Assembly: GCF_000359585.1 (NCBI RefSeq)
Contig: NZ_APMH01000017.1
Coordinates: 16,668-80,667 of the forward strand
Origin: Clostridium tyrobutyricum DSM 2637 = ATCC 25755 = JCM 11008
Lineage (GTDB): Bacteria > Bacillota > Clostridia > Clostridiales > Clostridiaceae
Direction: 5' to 3'
Length of the DNA: 64,000 nt
A program made the position numbers and the translations under genes. This document shows, piece after piece, positions 36,929 through 47,105 of this stretch. Positions within the stretch are counted from its first letter, which is position 1; each line of letters starts with the position of its first letter. Below the pieces are notes generated by a model that worked only from the letters and a program-made list of their open reading frames with translations, did not search any database and had not been told where the DNA came from.

Positions 36929-37066
36929 ATGAAGCATATAAGAACTATAAACAATTCTAACATAAAAGATAGTTTAAAAAAACCAGGTTGTAAAGAATGT
37001 GCTAATTCTTGTCAGTCAGCATGTAAGACTTCATGTACAGTTGCTAACTTAGCTTGTGAAAATTAG
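36929..37066 (+). CDS. scfA: SCIFF ribosomal peptide precursor (six Cys in 45 residues)
   Basis: 45 residues, ATG behind GGGGGAA. The leader MKHIRTINNSNIKDSLKKPG is followed by a Cys-rich core with Cys at 21, 24, 28, 32, 36 and 43. Exactly six Cys in 45 residues, plus the neighbouring radical-SAM maturase, identify the SCIFF family of Clostridia. The maturase forms a sulfur-to-carbon thioether (sactipeptide-type or ranthipeptide-type) bond. Its biological role is poorly known. Not found by ordinary ORF length cutoffs. Confidence 0.95.
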   Translation: MKHIRTINNSNIKDSLKKPGCKECANSCQSACKTSCTVANLACEN

Positions 37067-37111
37067 TATAAACTTAAGGCAGTAACATAGAGTTACTGCC
37101 TTAAGTTTATA
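37067..37111 (+). terminator. 20-bp perfect hairpin between scfA and scfB
   Basis: The arm TATAAACTTAAGGCAGTAAC begins on the base after the scfA stop and pairs without mismatch with its complement at 37092-37111 over a 5-nt loop ATAGA. No T-run follows. It probably stabilises or partly terminates the scfA message, so that peptide is made in excess over the maturase. Confidence 0.75.
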
Positions 37112-37150
37112 CTCACATGAAAATACAAAAAATAGTAGGAGGAAGAAGAT

Positions 37151-38515
37151 TTGAACAATATTCATAAATTTATTCAGGGTGATGATTATTATGTAATAGA
37201 TGTCAACTCTGGAACGGTTCATGTAATAGATGAACTTGTATATGATATTTTAGATGATGATAGATTAAAAACTTTGGATCAAATTGGTAAATGCCTTGGA
37301 GATAAATACAGAAAAGAAGATATTTTAGAGGCCTATTCAGAAGTTAAACAATTAGTTAAAAATGGAACACTATATTCTGAAGATATATACAAGAATGCGG
37401 CATTAAGAAATGACAGTACTCCATCATTTATAAAAGCACTTTGCTTAAATATTGCACATGATTGTAATTTACGATGTAAATATTGTTTTGCAGATGAAGG
37501 TGAGTACAAAGGTAAAAGAAAATTGATGTCTGCTGAAATTGGAAAAAAAGCAATAGATTTTGTTATAGAAAAGTCTGGACCTAGAAAAAATATAGAAATC
37601 GATCTATTTGGTGGAGAACCACTTATGGCATTTGATACTATAGTAGAAATAGTAGAATATGCAAAGACTCAGGAAAAAATACATAACAAAAATATAAGGT
37701 TTACCATGACTACGAATGCTACATTATTAAATGATAAAATCATGGATTACCTGGATAAAAATATGGGAAATATAGTACTAAGTATTGACGGCAGAAAAAA
37801 AGTAAATGATAATGTCAGGGTGAGAGTAGATGGAAGTGGATCCTTTGATTCTATACTTCCAAAAATAAAAAAGATGGTGGAAATGCGTGACAAATCCAAG
37901 CAATATTATGCTAGAGGAACATTTACAAGAGAAAATATAGATTTTTTCGAAGATATAAAATTTTTGGCAGATCAAGGGTTTGATGAAATATCAGTTGAAC
38001 CAGTAGTGCTTCCTGAGGATAACCCTCTTTCTATAAGGGAAGAAGACCTTGATACTATATTTAAACAATATGATAGATTATATGAGGAAATGATCCATAG
38101 AAAAAGAGATGGAAAAACGTTTAAATTCTACCATTTTAACATAGATTTACAGGGGGGGCCCTGTGTCTACAAGAGAATATCAGGATGCGGTGCAGGGCAT
38201 GAGTATGTGGCAATAACTCCAGATGGTGACATATATCCGTGTCATCAATTTGTAGGAAATGAGAATTTTAAAATGGGTAATTTGAGTAATTTTGAAAATT
38301 TGAGACAGGACATAAGTCAAAAATTCAAAACTGCACATATATACAATAAGCCTGAATGTACAAATTGCTGGGCTAGATTTTACTGCAGCGGAGGTTGTCA
38401 GGCAAATAACTATAATTTCAATGGAGATATGAATAAACCTTATTCATTGGGATGTAAAATGCAGAAAAAGAGAATTGAATGTGCAATTGCACTTAAAGTT
38501 AAAACTATGAATTGA
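37151..38515 (+). CDS. scfB: SCIFF maturase, radical SAM/SPASM thioether-forming enzyme
   Basis: 454 residues, TTG start behind AGGAGG. An N-terminal RiPP-recognition-like region (1-90) precedes the radical-SAM triad Cys105, Cys109 and Cys112 (HDCNLRCKYCFADEG). The SPASM/twitch part at the end has CGAGHEYVAITPDGDIYPC and CTNCWARFYCSGGCQ, which bind auxiliary 4Fe-4S clusters. It acts on ScfA, just upstream. The pair lies inside a yajC-secDF context, typical of Clostridia. Confidence 0.95.
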   Translation: MNNIHKFIQGDDYYVIDVNSGTVHVIDELVYDILDDDRLKTLDQIGKCLGDKYRKEDILEAYSEVKQLVKNGTLYSEDIYKNAALRNDSTPSFIKALCLNIAHDCNLRCKYCFADEGEYKGKRKLMSAEIGKKAIDFVIEKSGPRKNIEIDLFGGEPLMAFDTIVEIVEYAKTQEKIHNKNIRFTMTTNATLLNDKIMDYLDKNMGNIVLSIDGRKKVNDNVRVRVDGSGSFDSILPKIKKMVEMRDKSKQYYARGTFTRENIDFFEDIKFLADQGFDEISVEPVVLPEDNPLSIREEDLDTIFKQYDRLYEEMIHRKRDGKTFKFYHFNIDLQGGPCVYKRISGCGAGHEYVAITPDGDIYPCHQFVGNENFKMGNLSNFENLRQDISQKFKTAHIYNKPECTNCWARFYCSGGCQANNYNFNGDMNKPYSLGCKMQKKRIECAIALKVKTMN

Positions 38516-38583
38516 ATAAAAGTGATATAATTTTATTGTATTATCTATAAAAAAGTACAAATTAGTAAAAAAGGAGCATAAAC

Positions 38584-39876
38584 ATGAGATCTGGAAGAAA
38601 AAGTAGTACGAGAGTGAGAAGTACTATAATTTTATTAGTATGTCTTGCTATTATAGGTTTTCTAGCTTATTCTGGAGTGTATGGAATTAGATTTGCCGGA
38701 TATCAGGTAAAACCATTCACTCAGGTTATAAACAGGGGACTTGATCTGCAGGGTGGTATTTCCGTATTAGAGGAAATCCAATCTAAAAATGTGGATCAGA
38801 AGACGGTAAATAGAACAGTAGATCTCCTGGCTATGAGAGTTAATAAACTAGGAGTAAGTGAAACTGTAGTAACAAAAGAAGGAAACAATAGAATAAGGAT
38901 TGAAATACCTGGAAAATTTGACGCAAAAGAAGTTGTAGATGGTGTGGCAAAAACAGGACAGCTCAAATTTGTAGGACCAGATAATAGCACTATACTTACA
39001 GGTAGGGATGTAAAAGATGCTAGTGCATATCTAGATACCAACAACGACCAACAACCTACCATAAGCCTGGAATTAAACTCAAGTGGAACTAAAAAATTTG
39101 CAGATGCCACACAGAAATTTATGGGACAGAAGATTGCAATATATTTAGATGATCAGAAGCTTACGGATCCAACAGTAAATGCTCATATAACCGATGGAAA
39201 GGCAATAATAAGTGGAAGCCAGACTCTTGAGGAAGCACAGAAACAAGCAAATTTAATAAAGTCAGGAGCTCTGCCAGTTTCAATAAAGCCAGTACAGGTT
39301 ACAACTATTGGAGCATCTCTTGGTGCCAATGCTTTACCTCTGAGCATACTTGCCGGTAAAATTGGCATAGGGCTTGTAATGATATTTATGGTTTTGTATT
39401 ACAGATTGCCGGGACTTATTGCAGATATAGCACTGACATTATATATATACATAGTACTGGCAGCATTTGCAAATGTAAATGTAACTTTGACACTTTCAGG
39501 AATAGCTGCCTTCTTGCTTACAGTAGGTATGGCTGTTGATGCAAATATACTTATATTTGAAAGGACCAAGGAGGAACTGAAAAGCGGGCGGCCTATTAAA
39601 GCAGCTATAAATATAGGGTTTAAGAGAGCAATGAGTTCAATTTTTGATTCAAATATAACTTCAATTATTTCAGGAATTGTACTTTATAGCGTAGGTACAG
39701 GTGCTGTTAAAGGATTTGCACTTACTCTTATAATAGGAGTAGTTCTAAGTATGTTTACTGCTATAACAGTCACAAGGACTCTGATGAAGCTGGTGGCAGA
39801 TATAGGATTGTTCAGTCACAAAGCTACAATTGGAACTTTTGGTGTCCATGACTTTAGAAAGGGGATATCAAAATAG
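38584..39876 (+). CDS. secD: Protein translocase subunit SecD
   Basis: 430 residues, ATG behind AAAAAGGAG. First membrane helix at about 15-33, then an exported P1 domain beginning GLDLQGGISVLEEI, and five more membrane spans with TVGMAVDANILIFERTKEEL, the Asp-containing motif for proton-driven work. It pulls translocating proteins out of SecYEG together with SecF. Slightly short, but all motifs are present. Confidence 0.95.
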   Translation: MRSGRKSSTRVRSTIILLVCLAIIGFLAYSGVYGIRFAGYQVKPFTQVINRGLDLQGGISVLEEIQSKNVDQKTVNRTVDLLAMRVNKLGVSETVVTKEGNNRIRIEIPGKFDAKEVVDGVAKTGQLKFVGPDNSTILTGRDVKDASAYLDTNNDQQPTISLELNSSGTKKFADATQKFMGQKIAIYLDDQKLTDPTVNAHITDGKAIISGSQTLEEAQKQANLIKSGALPVSIKPVQVTTIGASLGANALPLSILAGKIGIGLVMIFMVLYYRLPGLIADIALTLYIYIVLAAFANVNVTLTLSGIAAFLLTVGMAVDANILIFERTKEELKSGRPIKAAINIGFKRAMSSIFDSNITSIISGIVLYSVGTGAVKGFALTLIIGVVLSMFTAITVTRTLMKLVADIGLFSHKATIGTFGVHDFRKGISK

Positions 39877-39877
39877 C

Positions 39878-40768
39878 ATGAATAAAATATATAGAATTGT
39901 AGAAAAAAGAAAAATATGGTATGCAATATCAATTATAGTAATTGCAATAGGTATTTTTACAATGGCAACTAAAGGACTAGAGTTTGGATTGGATTTTAAA
40001 GGTGGAACTGTAATTGAAATAAATCTTGGCCAAAATTTTAATAAACCGGATGTGGATAAAGTAATTAAAAAGTATTCCAATGATTTTCAATCCAATAAAG
40101 TGGAAAAAACCCATATATCCATAAAGAGTGCCAATTTAAGCAATGACGATGTAAGCGGAATTGTAAAAGATATAAAAGCTAAATATAGTAAGAGCAATAT
40201 TACAAATCAGGAAAGTATAGGTGCATCTATAGGGCAAGAAGCTAGAATTAATGCAATTAAGGCAATAGTTATAGCAATTGTAGCTATGTTCATATATATA
40301 GCTATAAGGTTTGAATTTAGTTTTGGCATGGCTGCAATTATTGGGCTTATCCATAATATACTTATAATGCTTTCGATATATGCAATACTTCGTGTCTCAA
40401 TTGATTCTAGTTTTATAGCAGCTGCACTTACGGTTATCGGATATTCCGTCCATGATACTATAGTAGTTTTTGATAGGATAAGAGAAAATCAAAAATATAT
40501 GAGACGGGAAGAATCAGGAGTAATAGCTGATGCCAGTTTGACTCAAACTATGGCCAGATCTATAAATACAGTGCTTACAGTTGTTATAACCTTGGTTTCA
40601 GTTTATATATTGGTTCCTTCTGTAAGGAATTTTTCAGAGCCTATATTGATAGGTATTATATCAGGATGCTATTCTTCTATATGTATAGCTAGTCCAACTT
40701 GGGTGCTTATAAAAAATCGTATGAAGAAAAGAAAAAAGTTGAAAATTTCATCCGATACAGAAAATTAG
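39878..40768 (+). CDS. secF: Protein translocase subunit SecF
   Basis: 296 residues from the ATG at 39878, behind AAAGGGGA; the longer in-frame extension lies inside secD. Six membrane spans with GLDFKGGTVIEI, the periplasmic P4-like domain, GYSVHDTIVVFDRIREN and ARSINTVLTVVITL. One nucleotide separates the secD stop from this start, so translation is coupled. Confidence 0.95.
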   Translation: MNKIYRIVEKRKIWYAISIIVIAIGIFTMATKGLEFGLDFKGGTVIEINLGQNFNKPDVDKVIKKYSNDFQSNKVEKTHISIKSANLSNDDVSGIVKDIKAKYSKSNITNQESIGASIGQEARINAIKAIVIAIVAMFIYIAIRFEFSFGMAAIIGLIHNILIMLSIYAILRVSIDSSFIAAALTVIGYSVHDTIVVFDRIRENQKYMRREESGVIADASLTQTMARSINTVLTVVITLVSVYILVPSVRNFSEPILIGIISGCYSSICIASPTWVLIKNRMKKRKKLKISSDTEN

Positions 40769-40800
40769 ATATTAAAATTATCCTCTGAATATGTTAGAAT

Positions 40801-40840
40801 AAAAAATCTAGAGTATATTGAAACTCTAGATTTTTTATTG
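40801..40840 (+). terminator. Intrinsic terminator after secF
   Basis: AAAAAATCTAGAGT / ACTCTAGATTTTTT is a perfect 14-bp stem with an 8-nt loop, ending in six T. Confidence 0.92.
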
Positions 40841-40925
40841 TATAAAACCTACTTAAATTGCGTTTGTAAAAAACAACAATTTAATTTATAATAGAAGTGC
40901 TTTTGATAAATTGGAGGATTTTATT

Positions 40926-41780
40926 ATGGAGATACGACAAGATATTACTTATAATTTCGACTTTTTAGGAATGCAGGATCCTTTCCGTTTAAAAAATATG
41001 GAAATAGCTCTAAAGAGAATAATTAAGGCAGTAAATGAAAGAGAAAAAATTGTTATATATGGAAATTGTGATTTGGATGGAGTGACTGCTGTTTCTCTTC
41101 TGTTTCTCGTATTGAAATATTTAAATGCAGATGTAGAGTATTTTATTTCAGATGATATGGATGACAAGCTTAATATAAATTCTAGATTGATAAAAAATCA
41201 CATAAAATTTTTGGGAGCTAAACTTATATTGACTACTGGATGTGGAAGTCAATCAATATCCCAGGTAGAATTATGTAAAAAACTAGGTATGGATGTCATA
41301 GTTACGGATTATCATAAATATAAAGGAGTGCTTCCTAGAGCCGTTGTTATAAATCCAAATCAGAGAAGCTGCAACTATCCTTTTAAAGATTTAACAGCAG
41401 TGGGAGTTGCATTTAAGCTTTCTCAGGCTATATCTGTATATTACCAAATGAAATCTGTAAGCAAATATTTGGATTTGGTTTTGCTTGGAACACTTTCAAA
41501 GGGGATCAGAGTAACTGGAGAAAACAAGGAGATAGTGAATCAGGGATTATACCATTTGAATTATACTAATAATCATGGATTTAGAGCGCTATTAAAAGTT
41601 TATGGAATTAAAAATATAAACAGAGATAGTATATTTAAACTTTCAAATAATATGAGATTATCTACTAAAAATAAGAGATATATAGATAATGCCAGAATAG
41701 CAGTTGAACTTTTTATAACTGAAAATATGGACAGGGCAGAACAAATAGCCAAATACTTGAAAAATGAAATTTTGGATTAG
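40926..41780 (+). CDS. Short RecJ-like DHH-fold protein with degenerate active site
   Basis: 284 residues from the ATG at 40926, behind TTGGAGG. It occupies the place of recJ between secF and apt, but lacks the DHHA1 and OB domains of a normal RecJ of about 570 residues. Motif I survives as NCDLDG (residues 47-52). Motif II has Gly105 instead of Asp (TTGCGS), motif III is DYH (128-130) instead of DHH, and motif IV has GTLSK with Lys192 in place of Asp. Metal binding for exonuclease activity is therefore probably lost. It may bind nucleic acid or a nucleotide without cleaving it. A separate catalytic RecJ would be expected elsewhere. Confidence 0.78.
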   Translation: MEIRQDITYNFDFLGMQDPFRLKNMEIALKRIIKAVNEREKIVIYGNCDLDGVTAVSLLFLVLKYLNADVEYFISDDMDDKLNINSRLIKNHIKFLGAKLILTTGCGSQSISQVELCKKLGMDVIVTDYHKYKGVLPRAVVINPNQRSCNYPFKDLTAVGVAFKLSQAISVYYQMKSVSKYLDLVLLGTLSKGIRVTGENKEIVNQGLYHLNYTNNHGFRALLKVYGIKNINRDSIFKLSNNMRLSTKNKRYIDNARIAVELFITENMDRAEQIAKYLKNEILD

Positions 41781-41848
41781 TAATTTTTAGGCGTTTGTGA
41801 TAATATATTATGATGTAGTAATTTATTTGAGTTGTTGGAGGGGTATTA

Positions 41849-42367
41849 GTGGATTTAAAAGATAAAATAAGAGTGATAGAAGGCTTCCCTAAAGAAGGTA
41901 TAAGCTTTAAGGACGTCACAACCATTCTTAAAGACAAGCAAGCTTTCAGATATGCCGTAGATAAAATTGCAGAAAATTTAAAAAACAAGGACATTGATCT
42001 AGTAGTAGGACCTGAGGCAAGGGGATTTTTATTTGGTGCACCTGTAGCATATGCAATAGATGCAGGTTTTGTTCCTGTAAGAAAGGCTGGAAAACTTCCA
42101 TGTGATACTCTAAAGACAAGTTATGATTTAGAATATGGAAAAGATGTACTTGAAATACATAAAGATGCTGTAACACCTGGTACAAGAGTGGCTATAGTAG
42201 ATGACCTATTGGCAACAGGTGGGACTTTAAAGTCTGTTATTAAATTGGTAGAACAGCTTGGAGGAAATGTTGTAACAGCAAATTTTGTCATAGAATTAAC
42301 TGATTTAAAGGGAAGAAAAAAATTGGACAATTATGATGTATTTTCACTAATTCAATATAATATATAA
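41849..42367 (+). CDS. apt: Adenine phosphoribosyltransferase
   Basis: 172 residues, GTG start behind TTGGAGGGG. The PRPP-binding motif is [14 protein letters not shown], and [12 protein letters not shown] with PVRKAGKLP are typical of APRT. It recycles adenine to AMP with PRPP. Order recJ-like, apt, relA is the standard Firmicute one. Confidence 0.96.
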   Translation: MDLKDKIRVIEGFPKEGISFKDVTTILKDKQAFRYAVDKIAENLKNKDIDLVVGPEARGFLFGAPVAYAIDAGFVPVRKAGKLPCDTLKTSYDLEYGKDVLEIHKDAVTPGTRVAIVDDLLATGGTLKSVIKLVEQLGGNVVTANFVIELTDLKGRKKLDNYDVFSLIQYNI

Positions 42368-42416
42368 CTTTAAATTGAAAGTTAATAGAGTATATAATAT
42401 AATAATAGTAAAAAAT

Positions 42417-42450
42417 AATGGCTGGTTTATAGAACCAGCCATTGGTTTTA
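42417..42450 (+). terminator. Hairpin between apt and relA
   Basis: AATGGCTGGTT pairs perfectly with AACCAGCCATT across a 5-nt loop and is followed by GGTTTTA. It ends 13 bp before the relA start, so it may act as a terminator for apt or as a leader hairpin for relA. Confidence 0.7.
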
Positions 42451-42462
42451 GGGAGTATACAT

Positions 42463-44640
42463 ATGCTGGAAAAACTTATGAAAAAAATTGAAAAAAATTG
42501 TACCAATATAAACAAAGAGATGGTTAAAAAGGCATACCAGTTTGCAGATAAGGCTCATAAAAAGCAAAAAAGGGAATCTGGCGATCCGTATATAATGCAT
42601 CCTGTAGAAGTTGCGTGTATATTGGCGGATATGGGTATGGATACCAGCACAATAGTAGCAGGTCTTCTTCATGATGTAGTAGAAGATACGGATTTTACTC
42701 ATGATGACATAACTAGAGAGTTTAGTGCTGAAGTTGCAAATCTAGTAGAAGGAGTAACTAAACTTGGAAGGCTTGAATATAAAACTAGAAAAGAGCAGCA
42801 GGCAGATAATGTAAGAAAGATGCTTCTGGCCATGGCTAAAGATATAAGGGTTATACTTATAAAATTAGCTGATAGACTGCACAATATGAGAACATTAAAG
42901 TATATGCCGGTGGAAAAGCAAAAAGAAAAATCCAAAGAAACCCTTGATATATATGCTCCCTTGGCTCATAGGCTTGGTATATCTAAAGTTAAGTGGGAAT
43001 TGGAAGATCTATCTCTTAGATACTTGAACCCAAATGAGTACTATTTTATAGTTAGAAAAATTGCAGAAAAAAGAGGCGAAAGGGAAAAACATATAGAACA
43101 GATAATACATGAATTGAAGGAAAATCTTGAGGACGCGGAAATAGATTCCGATATTGCTGGACGTCCAAAGCATTTTTATAGTATATATAGAAAAATGGTA
43201 AATAAGAACAAGACGATAGATCAGATATTTGATCTTACTGCAGTAAGGGTTCTGGTAGATACAGTTAAGGATTGTTATGCAGCACTTGGAATAGCTCATA
43301 CTATGTATAAGCCAATCCCTGGCAGATTTAAGGACTATATAGCAATGCCAAAACCCAACATGTATCAATCACTTCATTCTACCGTAATAGGTCCACAGGG
43401 AAAGCCTTTTGAAATTCAAATAAGAACTTTTGAAATGCATAAAACTGCTGAGTATGGTATAGCTGCCCATTGGAAGTACAAAGAGGGAGTAAGTACCGAA
43501 GATACGATTGATAAGAAGTTAACATGGATTAGAGAGATGCTTGATTGGCAGACCCAGACATCTGACGCAGATGAATTTATGGAAGGCTTTAAGATAGATT
43601 TATTTTCAGATGAAGTATTTGTGTTCACCCCACAGGGTAATGTTATAAATTTACCTTATGAAGCTACCCCAATAGATTTCGCATATAAGATACATACGGA
43701 CATAGGAAATAATTGTGCTGGAGCCAAAGTAAATGGAAAGATGGTACCTCTTGATTATAAGTTGAAAACTGGAGAAATAGTAGAAATATCTGTTTCAAGT
43801 GTTCCTAAAGGACCTAGTATTGATTGGCTTAATGTAGTAAAGAGCAATCAAGCCAAGAGCAAGATAAAATCCTGGTTTAAAAAAGCCAGGAAGGAAGAAA
43901 ATATATTAAAGGGAAAAGAATTGCTTGAAAAAGAAACTAAAAAACATGGTTATAATTTGGGAGATATAACTAAAGAAGATGGTATTACAGCAATATTAAA
44001 GAAATACAATATGAATTCTATAGAGGATTTATATGCTGCAATTGGTATAGGTGTTGTTAATTTACCCACTATAGTATCTAAATTAACAGATATTCATGAA
44101 GCAATGGTAAAGAAAAACATAACGGATTGGAGAGTCATACAGGATCAATTCAACAAGAACAGTAACAGGCAAGTTAGAAACAAGAAGAAATCTCCGGGAA
44201 TAATAGTGAAAGGTGAGACTAATGTTCTTGTTAGATTTGCCCAATGCTGTAATCCCGTACCAGGAGATTCTATTTTAGGGTACATAACTAAAGGTAGAGG
44301 CGTATCTATACATAGATATGATTGTAAAAACTTAGAACACCTTTTAAAGAACAAGGAAAATAAGCTGATAGAGGTAAGTTGGGGAAGACCTAAGGGTGAA
44401 GAATATATCACTGAAATACAGATTAAAAGTGAGGATAGACCTGGTCTTCTAGCTGATTCTATGGAAGTAGTAAGTAATAGTAAAACGTCTCTGTATGCTG
44501 TAGATGCCAAGCCTTCTAAAAATGGTATAGCTATTATAACTATGAAACTAAAAATAACCGATATAAATGATCTTAAAGATGTTATAAAGAAACTCAGAAA
44601 AATGAGTGGAACAATAGAAGTTTACAGAACAAATAGTTAG
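42463..44640 (+). CDS. relA: Bifunctional (p)ppGpp synthetase/hydrolase
   Basis: 725 residues from the ATG at 42463, behind TAGGGAG; the upstream TTG is inside the hairpin. The HD hydrolase site is intact (LLHDVVEDT, His70-Asp71). The synthetase domain has [11 protein letters not shown] and [14 protein letters not shown], the TGS domain has [12 protein letters not shown], a Cys-rich zinc-finger region has [11 protein letters not shown], and the ACT domain closes the protein. It makes and degrades the stringent alarmone. Its stop overlaps the next gene's site. Confidence 0.96.
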   Translation: MLEKLMKKIEKNCTNINKEMVKKAYQFADKAHKKQKRESGDPYIMHPVEVACILADMGMDTSTIVAGLLHDVVEDTDFTHDDITREFSAEVANLVEGVTKLGRLEYKTRKEQQADNVRKMLLAMAKDIRVILIKLADRLHNMRTLKYMPVEKQKEKSKETLDIYAPLAHRLGISKVKWELEDLSLRYLNPNEYYFIVRKIAEKRGEREKHIEQIIHELKENLEDAEIDSDIAGRPKHFYSIYRKMVNKNKTIDQIFDLTAVRVLVDTVKDCYAALGIAHTMYKPIPGRFKDYIAMPKPNMYQSLHSTVIGPQGKPFEIQIRTFEMHKTAEYGIAAHWKYKEGVSTEDTIDKKLTWIREMLDWQTQTSDADEFMEGFKIDLFSDEVFVFTPQGNVINLPYEATPIDFAYKIHTDIGNNCAGAKVNGKMVPLDYKLKTGEIVEISVSSVPKGPSIDWLNVVKSNQAKSKIKSWFKKARKEENILKGKELLEKETKKHGYNLGDITKEDGITAILKKYNMNSIEDLYAAIGIGVVNLPTIVSKLTDIHEAMVKKNITDWRVIQDQFNKNSNRQVRNKKKSPGIIVKGETNVLVRFAQCCNPVPGDSILGYITKGRGVSIHRYDCKNLEHLLKNKENKLIEVSWGRPKGEEYITEIQIKSEDRPGLLADSMEVVSNSKTSLYAVDAKPSKNGIAIITMKLKITDINDLKDVIKKLRKMSGTIEVYRTNS

Positions 44641-44651
44641 GGGTGGTATAT

Positions 44652-45101
44652 ATGCGAGCAGTTGTTCAGAGAGTTAAAAATTCAAAAGTACAGGTTGATG
44701 GTAATATTATAGGACAGATTGATGCCGGTTTGAATGTACTCTTGGGAATATCAAAAGAGGATAATGTTTCTGATATAGAATACTTAAAAGATAAAATAAT
44801 AAATTTGAGAATATTTGAAGATGATCATGGTAAATTAAATAAATCACTTATGGATGTAGGGGGCGAACTTCTTTTAATATCTCAGTTTACTTTATATGGA
44901 GACTGTAGAAAAGGAAGAAGACCCAGTTTTGTAGAAGCTCTTTCAGGAGATAAATCGGAGAAATTATATAATGAATTTGTAAAGCAGTGCAAATCTACAG
45001 TAAAAAAAGTTGAAACAGGAAAATTTGGAGCAGACATGCTTGTCACAATAGAAAATGACGGACCGGTTACTATACTTTTAGATAGTAAAAAGAATTTTTG
45101 A
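44652..45101 (+). CDS. dtd: D-aminoacyl-tRNA deacylase
   Basis: 149 residues from the ATG at 44652, behind GGGGTGG. It opens with the standard [13 protein letters not shown] and has [20 protein letters not shown] and the cross-subunit proline motif [11 protein letters not shown]. Dtd removes D-amino acids and mischarged Gly from tRNA. The gene follows relA by 11 nt, as in B. subtilis. Confidence 0.96.
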   Translation: MRAVVQRVKNSKVQVDGNIIGQIDAGLNVLLGISKEDNVSDIEYLKDKIINLRIFEDDHGKLNKSLMDVGGELLLISQFTLYGDCRKGRRPSFVEALSGDKSEKLYNEFVKQCKSTVKKVETGKFGADMLVTIENDGPVTILLDSKKNF

Positions 45102-45127
45102 TGGACTTTAATTAGGGAGGTTTTATT

Positions 45128-45730
45128 ATGGAAATAAAGAGATTGTCATTAGGAGATTATGCTGCCAACTGCTATATAGTTTTAGATACTGACTCAAATG
45201 AATGTGCTGTGATTGATCCCGGTGCAAATAGTAATATTATTAAAAGGACTTTAGATGATATGAATATTCACAATATAAAATTTATATTATTGACACATGG
45301 TCATGCTGACCATACACAGGCTGCTGTAGACATAAAAAATATATACAATGCGCCAATATATATAAATCAAGAGGATTATAAAATGATGGAGTCCGGTTCT
45401 TTTATGTATGGAAATATACATGAGGATATAGATAAATTTATTAAAGATGGAGATATGCTTACTCTTGGAAATATGAACATAAAGGTTATACATACCCCTG
45501 GACACACTCCAGGAGGAGTTAGTTTCTTGATAGGTGATGTACTATTTACAGGAGATACACTATTTGCAGGCAGTATAGGAAGGACAGATATGCTTGGAGG
45601 AAATTTCAAAACTTTAATTGATAGTATAAAGGGCAAACTTATGAAATTATCAGACGATATTATAGTATTGCCTGGACATCAAGGCAAAAGTTCTATAGGC
45701 AATGAGAGGGAGAATAATCCTTTTTTATAA
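45128..45730 (+). CDS. MBL-fold hydrolase (glyoxalase II-like)
   Basis: 200 residues, ATG behind GGGAGG. The metal motif is THGHADH (His57, His59, Asp61, His62), with further ligands in HTPGHTPGG, GDTLFAGSIGR and LPGHQGKS. This is the small clostridial and bacillar metallo-beta-lactamase-fold family near hisS, annotated as hydroxyacylglutathione hydrolase-like. Lacking glutathione use in Clostridium, the true thioester or other substrate is unknown. Confidence 0.87.
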   Translation: MEIKRLSLGDYAANCYIVLDTDSNECAVIDPGANSNIIKRTLDDMNIHNIKFILLTHGHADHTQAAVDIKNIYNAPIYINQEDYKMMESGSFMYGNIHEDIDKFIKDGDMLTLGNMNIKVIHTPGHTPGGVSFLIGDVLFTGDTLFAGSIGRTDMLGGNFKTLIDSIKGKLMKLSDDIIVLPGHQGKSSIGNERENNPFL

Positions 45731-45820
45731 ATAGATAAAATTTGAAAAACTATTGTATGCAATATATAATAGTTTATGTTGCTTTTTACATAAATTTAAT
45801 TAGAGAGGAAGTAAATATTT

Positions 45821-47068
45821 ATGGCTATTCAAGCGCCTAAAGGTACTAAAGATGTGCTGCCTGGAGAGGCATACAAATGGCAATACTTAGAGAATAAATT
45901 CAGAAAAATAGCGGCGTCTTATGGACATAGAGAGATAAGAACTCCTGTGTTTGAATATACTGAATTATTTCAAAGAGGAGTTGGAGAAACTACAGATGTA
46001 GTTCAAAAGGAAATGTACACTTTTGAGGATAAGGCTGGTAGAAGTATTACTTTGAAACCAGAAGGAACTTCGCCAGCTGTAAGAGCTTTTGTTCAAGGTA
46101 ATTTATACAATGAAGTTCAACCTACAAAATTATTTTATTTTACTCCAGCACTGCGCTATGAAAATGTTCAAAAAGGGAGACTTAGAGAACATCATCAATT
46201 TGGTGTAGAGGCTTTTGGTGCATCAGGCCCATCTATTGATGCAGAGATAATAAGTCTTGCCATGAGAGTATATAGAGAATTTGGAATTAAAGATGTTGAA
46301 TTGAATATAAACAGTATAGGATGTGCTAAATGTAGAAAAGAGTATAATAATGCACTTAAAGAATATCTATCTGACAGATATGGTGAATTGTGTGATACAT
46401 GTAAAACCAGGTTTGATAGAAATCCTATGAGAATACTGGATTGCAAGATAGATGGGAAGAAAGATATAGTTAAAAATGCACCTAAAATATTGGATTATCT
46501 ATGTGATGATTGCAGGGAACATTTTGAAGGGCTCAAAAAATATTTAGATGCTCTTGGCATAGAGTTTAAAATAAATCCTCTTATTGTAAGGGGACTTGAC
46601 TATTATACAAAAACTGTATTTGAAATAATAAATAATGATATAACAATATGTGCAGGTGGAAGGTATGATTATCTTATAGAAGAAGTAGGAGGACCCGAAC
46701 TTCCAGCCATGGGTTTTGGTATGGGAATAGAGAGAACATTACTTACTCTTAAAGAAAATGGTATAGAAATACCTGAAAAGCCTTACATAGATTTGTACAT
46801 AGGTGCCATTGGAAATGATGCAAAGCTTGCATCTCTTAAGTTAGCAAATACACTCAGAGAAGAAGGCTTGAGATGTGAATGTGATCATACAAATAGAAGT
46901 GTTAAAGCTGAAATGAAGTATGCCAATAAAATAAATGCAAAATTTACAGTTATACTTGGAGAAAATGAGTTGGATACATATTCTGCAAAGTTTAAAAGAA
47001 TGGATGATGGGCAGCAATTCGAGTTAAAATTAGATGATTTAACTGGAATATGCAATTTCATAGGATAA
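45821..47068 (+). CDS. hisS: Histidyl-tRNA synthetase
   Basis: 415 residues, ATG behind AGAGAGGA. Class II motifs: the start [15 protein letters not shown], motif 2 [19 protein letters not shown], the His-binding [15 protein letters not shown], and motif 3 [14 protein letters not shown], then the C-terminal anticodon domain. Attaches His to tRNA-His. In many Firmicutes it is cotranscribed with aspS, as here (38 nt apart). I see no T-box in the short upstream region. Confidence 0.96.
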   Translation: MAIQAPKGTKDVLPGEAYKWQYLENKFRKIAASYGHREIRTPVFEYTELFQRGVGETTDVVQKEMYTFEDKAGRSITLKPEGTSPAVRAFVQGNLYNEVQPTKLFYFTPALRYENVQKGRLREHHQFGVEAFGASGPSIDAEIISLAMRVYREFGIKDVELNINSIGCAKCRKEYNNALKEYLSDRYGELCDTCKTRFDRNPMRILDCKIDGKKDIVKNAPKILDYLCDDCREHFEGLKKYLDALGIEFKINPLIVRGLDYYTKTVFEIINNDITICAGGRYDYLIEEVGGPELPAMGFGMGIERTLLTLKENGIEIPEKPYIDLYIGAIGNDAKLASLKLANTLREEGLRCECDHTNRSVKAEMKYANKINAKFTVILGENELDTYSAKFKRMDDGQQFELKLDDLTGICNFIG

Positions 47069-47105
47069 TTGTGCTTTACAATATAAATAATGGGAGTTGA
47101 AAATA

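Noticed and set aside
38521..38583. Possible terminator between scfB and secD
   Set aside because: AT-rich sequence without a stable stem; secD probably has its own promoter or is read through.
45731..45820. T-box or riboswitch before hisS
   Set aside because: Only 90 bp, with a weak AT hairpin (AACTATT/AATAGTT) and no T-box core sequence.
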